Positions 14,849 through 22,739 of a stretch of 64,000 nt of DNA are shown piece after piece. A program made the position numbers and the translations under genes. Source of the DNA: Thalassotalea insulae (GTDB taxonomy: Bacteria > Pseudomonadota > Gammaproteobacteria > Enterobacterales > Alteromonadaceae); the NCBI RefSeq assembly GCF_030161395.1, contig NZ_BSST01000001.1:4030001-4094000 (forward strand). The letters are read 5' to 3'. The notes under the pieces were generated by a model. That model searched no databases and had not been told where the DNA came from. It saw nothing but the letters and a program-made list of their open reading frames with translations. The first letter of the stretch is position 1; each line of letters begins with the position of its first letter.

Positions 14849-14950
14849 ATATAAGCCATTACAGTAACGGGACTGCTAAAGCTTGACGCGGTTCCGCTTC
14901 GTTACACAAGTTTAGCTAGTTATTATTTAGTCGTTTAACGCGACGTTATA
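14849..14950 (+). other. attC site with altered cores
   Basis: The left simple site reads ATATAAGCC, as if CAAG had been shortened. Inner arms AAAGCTTGACGCGG and AGTTTAGCTAG pair poorly. The right side CGTTTAACGCGACGTTATA ends at 14950. The site is recognisable but decayed. Confidence 0.65.
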
Positions 14951-14977
14951 AGATGTTCTTAGAATGGAGTTACCATC

Positions 14978-15445
14978 TTGTTTTTGAATATACCTAATAG
15001 AGAAAAAATTAAAATCTCAAATGTGATCTTGGATTTTAATGGCACAATTGCCGTCGATGGCAAGTTAATTGGTGGCGTTGCCAACAAGATAAATAATTTA
15101 TCTGCAATAATTAATTTTGTTGTTGTCACTGCTGATACGTACGGCACAGTTGAACAAGAATTAGCTGGTGTAGATTGTAAAATAATTAATTTATCGAAGT
15201 CTAAAGAGTTTAAAAGTAAACTGGATGTACTTAATTTCTTAGGTAAAGAGCAAACGATCTGTGTTGGAAATGGTTTCAATGATCGTATCGTACTTAAGGA
15301 AAGTGTTTTAGGTATTTCAATCTTGCAAGAGGAAGGGTTAAGCTTAGAGGCTTTAATAGCATCAGATTTTGTTTGCAAATCAATCATTGATGTTTTTTCT
15401 TGTATAGAAAACCCCTATAGAATTAAAGCTACATTGCGAGATTAA
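14978..15445 (+). CDS. HAD-family phosphatase (soluble P-type-ATPase-like)
   Basis: 155 residues from a TTG start at 14978, preceded by GGAG; no ATG fits the family N-terminus better. Motif I is LDFNGTIAVDG (nucleophile Asp near residue 19, with Asn instead of Asp at the second usual acid position +2). Motif II is VVVTADTYGT, and the Lys region lies around KSKLDVLNFLG. Motif IV is CVGNGFNDRIVLKES, with the metal-binding Asp. The lack of a cap domain and the length fit the small HAD group resembling the P-domain of P-type ATPases. The substrate is unknown, and the DxN change is odd. Single-gene cassette in front of a truncated attC. Confidence 0.8.
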   Translation: MFLNIPNREKIKISNVILDFNGTIAVDGKLIGGVANKINNLSAIINFVVVTADTYGTVEQELAGVDCKIINLSKSKEFKSKLDVLNFLGKEQTICVGNGFNDRIVLKESVLGISILQEEGLSLEALIASDFVCKSIIDVFSCIENPYRIKATLRD

Positions 15446-15450
15446 TCTCC

Positions 15451-15462
15451 TTATAACAAGCA
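15451..15462 (+). other. truncated attC remnant
   Basis: TTATAACAAGCA has the form of an R'' core with the usual AAGC behind it, but no inner arms or R' core follow; the next bases belong to a deacetylase gene fragment. It marks the left edge of a 5.9-kb stretch without attC sites. Confidence 0.6.
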
Positions 15463-15468
15463 ATTTAT

Positions 15469-15818
15469 TCAGCTCACGCTCAAGAAATAGCTATTACAAT
15501 TGATGATGCTTCTTGTCCAGCATCAAGATTATTTTCTGGAGAAGAGAGAACACAAAAGTTAATTACAAACCTTAAAAACACCAACGTAGCTGATGTGTTT
15601 TTGTTTGTGACAACAAAGAACATAACGAAAACATCAAAGAAACGGCTAATGGCTTACACTGAGGCTGGCATTCATCAGGAAATCATAGCCATAGTCACTT
15701 TTCTGCATATAGAGAAGATATTGAATTATACCTTTCTGATCTTCACGTACTTGTTGCGCAAGTGCGCGGTCATAACTGAGGAGCTGTTCGTTGGCCTGTT
15801 TAATAGGTTGCCAGAGAT
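15469..15818 (+). pseudogene. polysaccharide deacetylase (NodB-type) gene fragment, frameshifted
   Basis: From 15469 one frame reads AHAQEIAITIDDA, then ERTQKLITNLK, VADVFLFVTTKN and RLMAYTEAG: the end of a signal peptide and the first conserved region (TIDDA) of a polysaccharide deacetylase. Just after, at about 15675, the family sequence continues in another frame as GNHSHSHFSAYREDIELYLSDL, with the HSHSH zinc motif. The start is missing at the attC remnant and the gene is cut at the right by the IS3 element. Thus there are three defects and no function is expected. Confidence 0.7.
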
Positions 15819-15880
15819 TGAACTGGTTTAATTGAGCAGGACACTTTAATAAGGGACAATGTTCCAGTATTGAGGTGTTA

Positions 15881-16142
15881 AATGACAAAACGAAAAAATC
15901 AAAACTTATACAACTGAATTTAAGCAAGACGCAGTCGCTTTGGTTACAGAGTAAGGTTATTCGGTTTCAGAGGCCGCAGCCTTTTTTGGGATCACCAGCA
16001 AACTGATTTACAACTGGAAAGCTAAACTTGAAGAGCAGCAAGCAGATAATGCACTAAGTGAAGATGAGCGAGCAGAGTTAAAAAGGCTTAGAAAAGAAGT
16101 TAAAGAACTCAAGATGGAGAAAGAGATCTTAAAAAAGGCCAG
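15881..16142 (+). pseudogene. IS3-family orfA (HTH part), broken
   Basis: Reads TYTTEFKQDAVALVTE, an in-frame TAA, then GYSVSEAAAFFGITSKLIYNWKAKLEEQ and a Leu-rich coiled region ending KEILKKAS: a typical orfA helix-turn-helix and leucine-zipper protein with a premature stop near codon 25. A second shift near the start separates the ATG at 15884 from this frame. It is cut at the right by the IS30 fragment. Confidence 0.75.
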
Positions 16143-16330
16143 TGTAGATTCAAATGGTCAATGCAACAGTTTTACTAAAATACTGATTTGCATTGGAAGA
16201 TTTGATGAAACGACCAAAACGAACATTTACGCCGGTTGAAAAAGAATTAGTTTCTGATTTATGGAAACAAGGAACTGGCTTCAGCGATATTGGTAAAGTG
16301 CTAGATGTCGCACCCGGAACTGTATTTACT
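16143..16330 (+). mobile_element. IS30-family 5' fragment nested in the IS3 element
   Basis: Starts TGTAGATTCAAATGG, which looks like an IS30-type terminal repeat. It encodes from the ATG at 16205 the N-terminal helix-turn-helix of an IS30 transposase (RPKRTFTPVEKELVSDLWKQ, then GFSDIGKVLDVAPGTVF). It stops abruptly where the IS3 orfB sequence (AWLKRPAKLI) resumes at about 16328. Only about 190 bp remain; the rest of the IS30 and the first codons of orfB are lost. Confidence 0.7.
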
Positions 16331-17114
16331 GCGCTTGGCTTAAACGGCCAGCTAAGTTGATCACGGCAGAAGAGCTTCACTTATACCGTTGCGCTAAAGC
16401 TCTGTTTAAGCGCAGCCGAGAAAGCTTAGGCTATCGTGAGCTATGCAGAATTTACGCAAAGAAGGCTTTGACATTGGCACTCATAGAACTCGAAAGCTTA
16501 TGGAAACGCTAAACCTAGAAGTTAAGCAGCGAGTTGCTTACAAGGTAACAACCAAACGTAAGCATTCAGATGCGGTTGCAGATAATCTGCTTAACCAGAA
16601 TTTTAATCCGTTGGCTCCAAACCAAATATGGGCAGGTGATGTGACGTATCTACAAACTGGCGAAGGCTGGATGTATCTTGCCGTTGTGATGGATTTAAAT
16701 TCTCGCCGTATTGTTGGCTGGCATATAGATAAGCGCATGAAGACTGATTTGGTGATGAAAGCCATGATTATGGCTTATAACTTGAGGAAGCCACCTAAAG
16801 GGTTAATCTTTCACTCTGATAGAGGCTCTCAGTACACCAGCAAGCGTTACCGCAACTTGCAAAGGCAGTTTGGTATTCGAACCAGTATGGGAGACGTTGG
16901 TGCCTGTTGGGATAACGCAGTTGTTGAAAGGTTCTTCGGCAGCTTGAAACATGATTGGTTGTTAAAAGTGGCTCAGCCCACTCGAGCTCACATGAAAAAT
17001 GATTTGGCTGAATATATGAAATATTACAACTTGGAGAGATTGCACTCAGCTAATAATGATCAGTCACCAGTTGAGTATGAAAATTCTTTAAGAAAAGTGT
17101 CCGGCTGGAGTTGA
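16331..17114 (+). pseudogene. IS3-family orfB transposase (DDE), frameshifted
   Basis: From about 16331 one frame reads AWLKRPAKLITAEELHLYRCAKALFKRSRESLGYREL. At about 16441 one base is missing and the frame changes to the 223-residue ORF from 16443 (MQNLRKEGFDIGTHRTRKLM). This carries the rve core: first Asp in IWAGDVTYLQ, second Asp in IFHSDRGSQYTS, Glu in DNAVVERFFGSLK. The catalytic domain is intact but detached from its N-terminus. Confidence 0.85.
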
Positions 17115-17246
17115 CCAGAACATTTTGATTGAGTTAAATAAATTAGGCTAATTCTAGTTAAGTCTAAAGTTGTAAGGCATTGTTAGTTCAGCTAATATGC
17201 TTCTGCTTTTTTAATTAACGGAATATGCTAATAAGGGACTGACTCC

Positions 17247-20200
17247 ATGAAAAGTACCAAACTCCTGATATTATTATTGATTGTTCTTTGTACCGGTTTT
17301 CAATCAATTAGTCATGCTAGTAATAATAAATTATGGAACATAACTTCCAAGCAAAATATCAAACACAACTCCGTTAAAAAACTAGGGATGGGGTTAAGTA
17401 AGCAGTATGTTTCTGTACATTCCAAGTTAATATCTGAATTACAAGTCGGTACTACGATAACTATTCCCATAAGAGTAGATGAATATTACAGTGCTAGCAT
17501 TAATAGAATTAATATAAATCCGGATGGCTCAAAGTCCATTGTTGCAAGAATTGAAAATGATAGCGAAGCCCTGCCTCAAATCATTACAACGGATGGAAAT
17601 AGCGTATTTGCTCGAATAGTAACCCCTAATGGCTCTTACTCGCTTTCTCATTTAGGTAGTGACGATTTAGGGCTATTAATTAATGAAAATGAACTTGATA
17701 AACGAATTGATTCTACTAAATCAGACTTTATCCTAAATAACAAAAGTACTTTTCAGCAATTTAATACGCAACCTCAGGGCAAAGCCAATAATAGTAGAAC
17801 TATAAATAAAAAGCTTTTCTCAAAGATTAAAACACAATTCAATAGTGTGTCTAAACAAGACAATGACGCAGTAGCAACTGTTGATGTTATGGTACTTTAC
17901 ACTCCTAATGCTAGTGAATTGTATCAGTCAAATGTTAGTACTCGCATAAATCACTTGTTTGCAGTAACCAATCAAATTTTTGAAGATAGCGGAGTAAAGA
18001 TTCAAGTAAACCCTGTGTTGATACAAGAGTATACTTATAGTGAAAGTAAACCATCTAAAGATCTTATTGAAGATATTGGTCCATACGGCAACTCTGGTAA
18101 TTTCTGGTTAGCGTCTGATAATCATTATGAAATAAGTAACCTTAGATTCAAAGTTAAAGCTGATTTAGTAGTTATGATGAGACCTTATGTTGGAGATGGG
18201 ATTTGTGGAATAGCGTATGTTTCTGGTAATGGTCATGGTGATATGTCAGGGTCGTGGATTAGTGCATATAGCCATGTGAGTATTGATTGTTCCGATTACG
18301 TTTTAGCACATGAATTAGGGCATAATATGGGATTAATGCATTCTCGTCGACAAGTTGAAGAAGATACAGAAAATATAGAGACGCTAGGAGTATCATTCGA
18401 CTTTGCTTTAGGTTTTGGAGTCGATAATGAGTTTACAACGGTTATGGCATATGAAGATGTATTTTCAGCAAATAAAATATATAAGTTTTCATCGCCGAAT
18501 CTTGATTGTAATGGATATTCATGTGGGATAGATAAAGATAACGAGCAAGGAGCTGACGCTGTTTATGCCCTTAATGCTGTCCGTCAAAGTGTGGCGAGCT
18601 TTTTAGACACTGATGAAGGTTTAACGCCTATTGAGGATGCAAAACACAATGTCGATAATAGTAATTTAATAAAATGTATCGAAAGAGTACAAGGTAGTAA
18701 TTTATATGCTGAACAAGTTTATTCTTTATTTTGTGCAGACTATGAAAGTATAAGCTCTCTATCGGGCATAGAAGGCTTTCCTAAGTTAACAAAGCTTAGT
18801 GTATTTCCTTCAACAATTTCCAGCTTAACACCTATTGAAAATCTGACAGGTTTATACCGCTTTGATATATCGAGTAGTTTGTTATCCGATTTATCAAGTT
18901 TGTCTACATTAACTCAGTTGGGACATTTAAGTGTATCAGCACCTAATATCTCTGATTATTCTTTCTTAAAAAATCTTAACAATCTTAGAAGCCTTTCTTT
19001 ATCAGAGTCAAATTTTGAGAATATAAACAATATTGCAAATGCTAAATATATGACAAGGTTAGAAATAGAAAGTGAGTTTTTGAGTGATTTATTACCATTA
19101 GAACAGCTTGTAGGGGTGCAATATTTATATCTAGGTAATGGTCAAATTGAGGATATCTCGGCTTTGTCAGCTCTAGAGAACTTACAAAGTTTATCACTTA
19201 TTAATAATAAAATTAATGATATCTCGGCCTTGTCTAATTTAACAAATTTAAAGTATTTACAGCTTTTTGGTAACGAAATTGAAACAGTTAGCTCTTTGAG
19301 TAATTTAACTGGTCTAGAGACGTTGGATTTAGGGAGTAACTTGATTGAATCTATTGAAGGTTTAGAAAATTTGACCGAATTACCTGATCTTAATTTGAGT
19401 GATAATAAGTTAAAAAATTTAGAGCCCTTATCATCTATGAGCGGTTTAAAATATTTACATTTAAAAGGAAATGAAATAGTGAATGGGCAACCGATCAGTT
19501 TGTTAAATAATTTAGAATCTTTCTCTATAGATAACAATCTCATCAGTAGCATTAGCTTTTTAGCATCTCCAGAAAAGTTAGTTTATTTAACCGCGAACAA
19601 TAATGAAATTAATGATATTTCCCCTCTAACTGATGCAGTTAATTTACAATTTCTTGAGTTAAATAATAACCATATTTCTGATCTCTATCCATTAAATGAC
19701 AAGTTAAAAATTACCAACCTTAGGCTTAGTGGTAATGGAATTACTGATAGTCAAGGAATTTATCCGTTATTGGAAGGGCTATCTGTTCTACATATAAGGA
19801 ATAATGAAATCCCTTGTTCTCAAGTCAATTATATTAACGAAAACATAAATGAAAATGCATATGTCTCAATTGATGAATTGACGTGTGAAGATTTTGATCA
19901 AGATGGTATCCCTGATATTGAAGATACCGACGATGATAATGACGGTATTGAAGATAGTGAAGACTCGTTTCCGTTAGATGCATCTGAATCAGTAGATACA
20001 GATAATGACGGTATTGGTAATAATGCTGATACCGACGATGATAATGACGGTATTGAAGATAGTGAAGACTCGTTTCCGTTAGATGCATCTGAATCAGTAG
20101 ATACAGATAATGACGGTATTGGTAATAATGCTGATACTGACGATGATAGTGATGGTGTTGAGGATAGTGAAGACGCGTTTCCGTTAGATGCATCTGAATC

Positions 20201-20435
20201 AGTAGATACAGATAATGACGGTATTGGTAATAATGCTGACACTGACGATGATAATGATGGTGTTGAGGATAGTGCTGATGCTTATCCATTAGATCCTTCT
20301 CGAAGTTCTAATTTAAATAATGCTAATAATTCAAGTTCATCTAGTACCTCTAGTGGTGGGGGAAGCATGTATTCATTACTTTTACTCCTGCTTCTACATA
20401 CTTCTTTAAGGCCAAAACTAAAAAGCATGAGGTAA
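17247..20435 (+). CDS. large secreted zinc metalloprotease with LRRs, calcium-binding repeats and GlyGly-CTERM
   Basis: 1062 residues. Sec signal peptide to about residue 24, then a propeptide-like region to about 210. The reprolysin-type (M12B/M72-like) catalytic domain has HELGHNMGLMH at 355-365 (HExxHxxGxxH) and a Met-turn TVMAY near 400. From about 500 to 870 come internalin-like 22-residue leucine-rich repeats. Thrombospondin type-3-like Asp-rich repeats (about 885-1015, 35-residue units) follow. The tail is Ser/Gly-rich GGGS, then a Leu stretch, then Arg/Lys, a GlyGly-CTERM signal processed by rhombosortase in type-II-secretion bacteria. Expected to be surface-attached or released. No attC lies nearby; a giant cassette or a non-cassette insertion are both possible. 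Confidence 0.88.
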   Translation: MKSTKLLILLLIVLCTGFQSISHASNNKLWNITSKQNIKHNSVKKLGMGLSKQYVSVHSKLISELQVGTTITIPIRVDEYYSASINRININPDGSKSIVARIENDSEALPQIITTDGNSVFARIVTPNGSYSLSHLGSDDLGLLINENELDKRIDSTKSDFILNNKSTFQQFNTQPQGKANNSRTINKKLFSKIKTQFNSVSKQDNDAVATVDVMVLYTPNASELYQSNVSTRINHLFAVTNQIFEDSGVKIQVNPVLIQEYTYSESKPSKDLIEDIGPYGNSGNFWLASDNHYEISNLRFKVKADLVVMMRPYVGDGICGIAYVSGNGHGDMSGSWISAYSHVSIDCSDYVLAHELGHNMGLMHSRRQVEEDTENIETLGVSFDFALGFGVDNEFTTVMAYEDVFSANKIYKFSSPNLDCNGYSCGIDKDNEQGADAVYALNAVRQSVASFLDTDEGLTPIEDAKHNVDNSNLIKCIERVQGSNLYAEQVYSLFCADYESISSLSGIEGFPKLTKLSVFPSTISSLTPIENLTGLYRFDISSSLLSDLSSLSTLTQLGHLSVSAPNISDYSFLKNLNNLRSLSLSESNFENINNIANAKYMTRLEIESEFLSDLLPLEQLVGVQYLYLGNGQIEDISALSALENLQSLSLINNKINDISALSNLTNLKYLQLFGNEIETVSSLSNLTGLETLDLGSNLIESIEGLENLTELPDLNLSDNKLKNLEPLSSMSGLKYLHLKGNEIVNGQPISLLNNLESFSIDNNLISSISFLASPEKLVYLTANNNEINDISPLTDAVNLQFLELNNNHISDLYPLNDKLKITNLRLSGNGITDSQGIYPLLEGLSVLHIRNNEIPCSQVNYINENINENAYVSIDELTCEDFDQDGIPDIEDTDDDNDGIEDSEDSFPLDASESVDTDNDGIGNNADTDDDNDGIEDSEDSFPLDASESVDTDNDGIGNNADTDDDSDGVEDSEDAFPLDASESVDTDNDGIGNNADTDDDNDGVEDSADAYPLDPSRSSNLNNANNSSSSSTSSGGGSMYSLLLLLLLHTSLRPKLKSMR
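19906..20290 (+). repeat. tandem 105-bp repeats encoding Asp-rich calcium-binding units
   Basis: CCGTTAGATGCATCTGAATC recurs at 19971, 20076 and 20181, an exact 105-bp period (35 residues: DTDNDGIGNNADTDDD, then the EDSEDxFPLDASESV part). The copies are nearly identical, so copy number may vary by recombination. The opposite strand shows spurious long ORFs here. Confidence 0.9.
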
Positions 20436-20444
20436 ATAGATTCA

Positions 20445-20941
20445 ATGGGCACTCATTATGTGAAAAATCGTTACTTAGATGCTTCAGCACTAGTTAAGGT
20501 GTTTTATGGTGAGCAAGGCAGTGGAGTTATACGTGACTATTATTATTCTAATTCGGGGTTATGCGCTACATCGTTGTGCTTAACGGAAGCTTAAGTGTTA
20601 TAAAATCCAAATGGAAATACGAACATATTGATGATGATGCATATTTCGACTCTACTGAACGTCTTCTAGTAGATGCTTGGAGTGGGAAGCTAGAAATAGA
20701 TGAGGTTGAGCTACTTAGTATTGAAGGTATAAATACAGTGAAATCCTTAGCTAAAAAGTACTCTCTTGACTGGTCAGATGCACTCCGGGTAGAAACAATA
20801 AAAAAGGGAAAGTACTCACATTTTAGTGGTGAGTGTCAGTATATTCTAATTACTGCTGATAATGGTTTGGCTGAAGCAGCAAGAAATGAGAATATAAGGA
20901 CTTGGAATTGTATCAAAGAAGATAAACCAAGCTGGGCCTGA
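20445..20941 (+). pseudogene. PIN-domain (VapC-like) ribonuclease gene with a one-base frameshift
   Basis: The ATG at 20445 begins MGTHYVKNRYLDASALVKVFY and continues to SLCLTEA, then meets TAA at 20592-20594. Shifted by one base, the protein continues from 20591 as LSVIKSKWKYEHIDDDAYF to the TGA at 20939-20941. Put together, all four acidic PIN residues are present: LDAS, LTEA, SDALRVE and TADNGLAE. One missing T in GCTTAAG explains the break. No antitoxin gene is visible beside it. It could be a genuine recent pseudogene or a sequencing error. Confidence 0.75.
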
Positions 20942-21160
20942 TAACTGCCGAATAGAAATATGCCTTTAACGTGTAGTGGCTTTAATCTTGTGACTACATT
21001 ATGTCTACATATATTTGTTTCTTTGTGTAAGTATTTGTTTTTCCTTTATAAATTTTATGCTTTATTTTAATGAGCTGTTAGCAGCACTCGTTATTTTGAG
21101 TGCATATTTAAATTTTTGAGTTAGAATTAAGCTGTTTTTATATTTAGTTAAGGAGTTATT
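20942..21160 (+). other. intergenic stretch
   Basis: AT-rich sequence of 219 bases between the PIN pseudogene and the next small gene. I see no ORF, no attC and no convincing hairpin. Confidence 0.5.
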
Positions 21161-21385
21161 ATGAATAATAATATTAAAGGGATTTGTCTTTTCTTAGGGT
21201 TAATTGGTATAGGTTATGTTGCTTTATTAATAGTTGTAGCGTTGCTGACTGGCGCTAAAATTATTAAAAGTATTTTGTTCATTTCTATATTTTCATCATT
21301 CTTAATTAGCCTGGGTTTAACTCCTCAAGTCAAAAGCCGTTTATTAAATTACCTTAAGTCATTATCTTATAAGCAGTTTGTGTAA
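21161..21385 (+). CDS. small membrane protein (74 aa)
   Basis: The ATG at 21161 follows AAGGAG at a good distance. Two hydrophobic segments, at about residues 7-29 and 35-53, are followed by a short basic tail (VKSRLLNYLKSLSYKQF). No family recognised. It lies immediately before an attC core (21391), so it is the gene of the cassette whose attC was hit by the second IS110 copy. Confidence 0.65.
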   Translation: MNNNIKGICLFLGLIGIGYVALLIVVALLTGAKIIKSILFISIFSSFLISLGLTPQVKSRLLNYLKSLSYKQFV

Positions 21386-21390
21386 AGTAT

Positions 21391-21400
21391 TGCTAACAAG
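21391..21400 (+). other. left end of a second attC site split by an IS110-family element
   Basis: R'' core TGCTAAC at 21391-21397 plus AAG. The site resumes at 22607 with ACAAGGCAATC. Confidence 0.82.
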
Positions 21401-21425
21401 TGACTATGGTGTCAATTCCTAATTC

Positions 21426-22379
21426 TCAACTCATTTTAGGAGCCCACATGACACCATCTCTTACCATTGAATTTAAGATCACAATCATCTTTCTTATACA
21501 GGCAATTAATGCTGTTTTTTTTGGTTTTCCTGCCGCTAATAACCGTTCGTAAGTACCTTTAAAAACTGAGTTACATTGGATTGCGGACATCATCGCCATG
21601 TACATTGCCGTTCGAATTTTGGGACGTCCTCCTCGTATCTGTCTTGTGCCACGATAGATACCACTTTCTTTATTAAATGGCGCAACACCAATCAATGACG
21701 ATGCTTGTTTATTTGTTAGATAACCGAGCTCAGGCATATCGCTTAGTAAGTTGAAAGCGACGACATTACCAACACCAGGCATGCTCTGGATTATCATGTT
21801 TTTAGTTTTATAATCCTCACAGCTTTCCATTAGTTTAAGTAGTTTTTGGTCTAGCTTATCGAGCTGATTTTTAATGGCAGTTAAAATGGGATTAATCATA
21901 CTGCTGATTGTTTTTGGCATGATTTTTAGACGGTTCTTTTCCATGGTTTGTATACCTATTAACTGTCTACGACGAGAAAGTAAGTCGCTCATCAATTGCA
22001 TGGTAGCGGGCTTTAGCATTGAAAGTTTGGGCTTTATCGCTTCACCGTAATATGCAATAAGTTGTGCATCTAATTTGTCTGTTTTTGCATGCTGCCCTAT
22101 GGCACCTGCAAATTTTTTGATATGTGCAGGGTTGGCTACAACAAAGGGCAAATTAGCTTTTGCGCAAGCCATAATAAAGTCTTGCTCAAGACGTCCAGTT
22201 GCTTCTATAGTGATGCGTGTTGGTTTATATTTTTTGATTTCCTTAATCGCCTTTTTAATACCTATTTCGTCGTTAGTCACGGTGAAATAAATATCTAACG
22301 GGCGTATGTAAATATCGAGTTGTGATTTGCCAGTATCAACACCAACATTTATTTCGTTTTGATTATTTTTGTTATTCAT
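21426..22379 (-). CDS. IS110-family transposase (DEDD recombinase), diverged copy
   Basis: 317 residues, colinear with the product at 4477-5433. The RuvC-like DEDD residues are in VGVDTGKSQ, IEATGR and TDKLDAQLIA. The C-terminal domain has SMPGVG, LIGVAPFNKESG and GTRQIRGGRPKIRT. The frame is intact, and the ATG at 22379 is in the same context (CATAATAAGCT on the + strand) as in copy 1. It is expected to act together with the RNA from 22380-22606. Confidence 0.92.
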   Translation of the reverse strand: MNNKNNQNEINVGVDTGKSQLDIYIRPLDIYFTVTNDEIGIKKAIKEIKKYKPTRITIEATGRLEQDFIMACAKANLPFVVANPAHIKKFAGAIGQHAKTDKLDAQLIAYYGEAIKPKLSMLKPATMQLMSDLLSRRRQLIGIQTMEKNRLKIMPKTISSMINPILTAIKNQLDKLDQKLLKLMESCEDYKTKNMIIQSMPGVGNVVAFNLLSDMPELGYLTNKQASSLIGVAPFNKESGIYRGTRQIRGGRPKIRTAMYMAMMSAIQCNSVFKGTYERLLAAGKPKKTALIACIRKMIVILNSMVRDGVMWAPKMS

Positions 22380-22606
22380 AATAAGCTGACTCTGCCTTGC
22401 TATTCGGGCTCGAGGCCCAGTTGACTATCCGAGTTTAGTGCTTGGAGTTTTATATGGCGTTCGTACTTGTTATCGGTCTCTCAATAGAGGAGCCTGCCAA
22501 TCATCGAACTACCATATAAAAAGGCTTTGGTTGCAGCCAAAGCTTGGGCCTCACATTACCCGAAAAGGATTAAAAAGAATAATAAGATTTGGCTGTTATT
22601 ATCCAT
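22380..22606 (-). ncRNA. candidate bridge/seek RNA region of IS110 copy 2
   Basis: 227-base non-coding end upstream of the transposase. Blocks shared with copy 1 include CTTGTTATCGGTCTCTCAA, GAGGAGCC and ATCGAACTAC. The hairpin 22524-22543 has stem GCTTTGG/CCAAAGC and loop TTGCAG; copy 1 has GCCTTAG/CTAAGGC with the same loop, so two pairs changed on both sides. CTTGTTA at 22466-22472 is complementary to the TAACAAG at the insertion point. Function inferred from IS110-family biology. Confidence 0.6.
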
Positions 22607-22701
22607 ACAAGGCAATCAAGCAGGACAATGGCAGTTGGCTTTTTTCACTTCGTTCAATATTTTAGCCAACAATATTAAGCCGCTTAATATAAGCGTTAAC
22701 T
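22607..22701 (+). other. right part of the second split attC site
   Basis: Starts ACAAGGCAATC. Inner arms CAGTTGGCT and TAGCCAAC pair. R' core GTTAACT at 22695-22701. It belongs with 21391-21400. Confidence 0.82.
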
Positions 22702-22739
22702 GCTTAATTGAAGCAACACATCACTATAAAGGAAGATAA

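Larger units (their letters stand above)
15819..17122 (+). mobile_element. defective IS3-family insertion sequence
   Basis: The ends are a 29-bp imperfect inverted repeat: left 15819-15847 (starts TGAACTGGT, ends GGACACTTT) and right 17094-17122 (starts AAAGTGTCC, ends ACCAGAACA). Two thirds of positions match, including the TG tips. Inside are orfA and orfB of an IS3-type transposase, both broken, and an IS30 fragment between them. I see no target duplication at the outer ends. The element appears dead. Confidence 0.8.
21401..22606 (-). mobile_element. IS110-family insertion sequence, copy 2, inserted in attC
   Basis: About 1.2 kb, organised exactly like 4459-5650: a transposase gene on the - strand, a short left end, a long non-coding right end, ACTATGG near the left tip and TTATTATCCAT at the right tip, with ACAAG on both outer sides. 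It interrupts a different attC at the same base, directly after TAACAAG, and in the same orientation. The transposases differ at many residues, so this is not a recent duplicate of copy 1. Confidence 0.85.

Noticed and set aside
15646..15927. 93-codon open frame on the - strand that looks moderately protein-like
   Set aside because: It runs across the IS3 left end and is antisense to the deacetylase remnant, whose TIDDA and HSHSH motifs give a better explanation.
19834..20289. Long open frames on the - strand opposite the Asp-rich repeat region
   Set aside because: They are low-complexity mirror frames of the tandem 105-bp repeats of the metalloprotease gene, without a ribosome-binding site or protein-like features.
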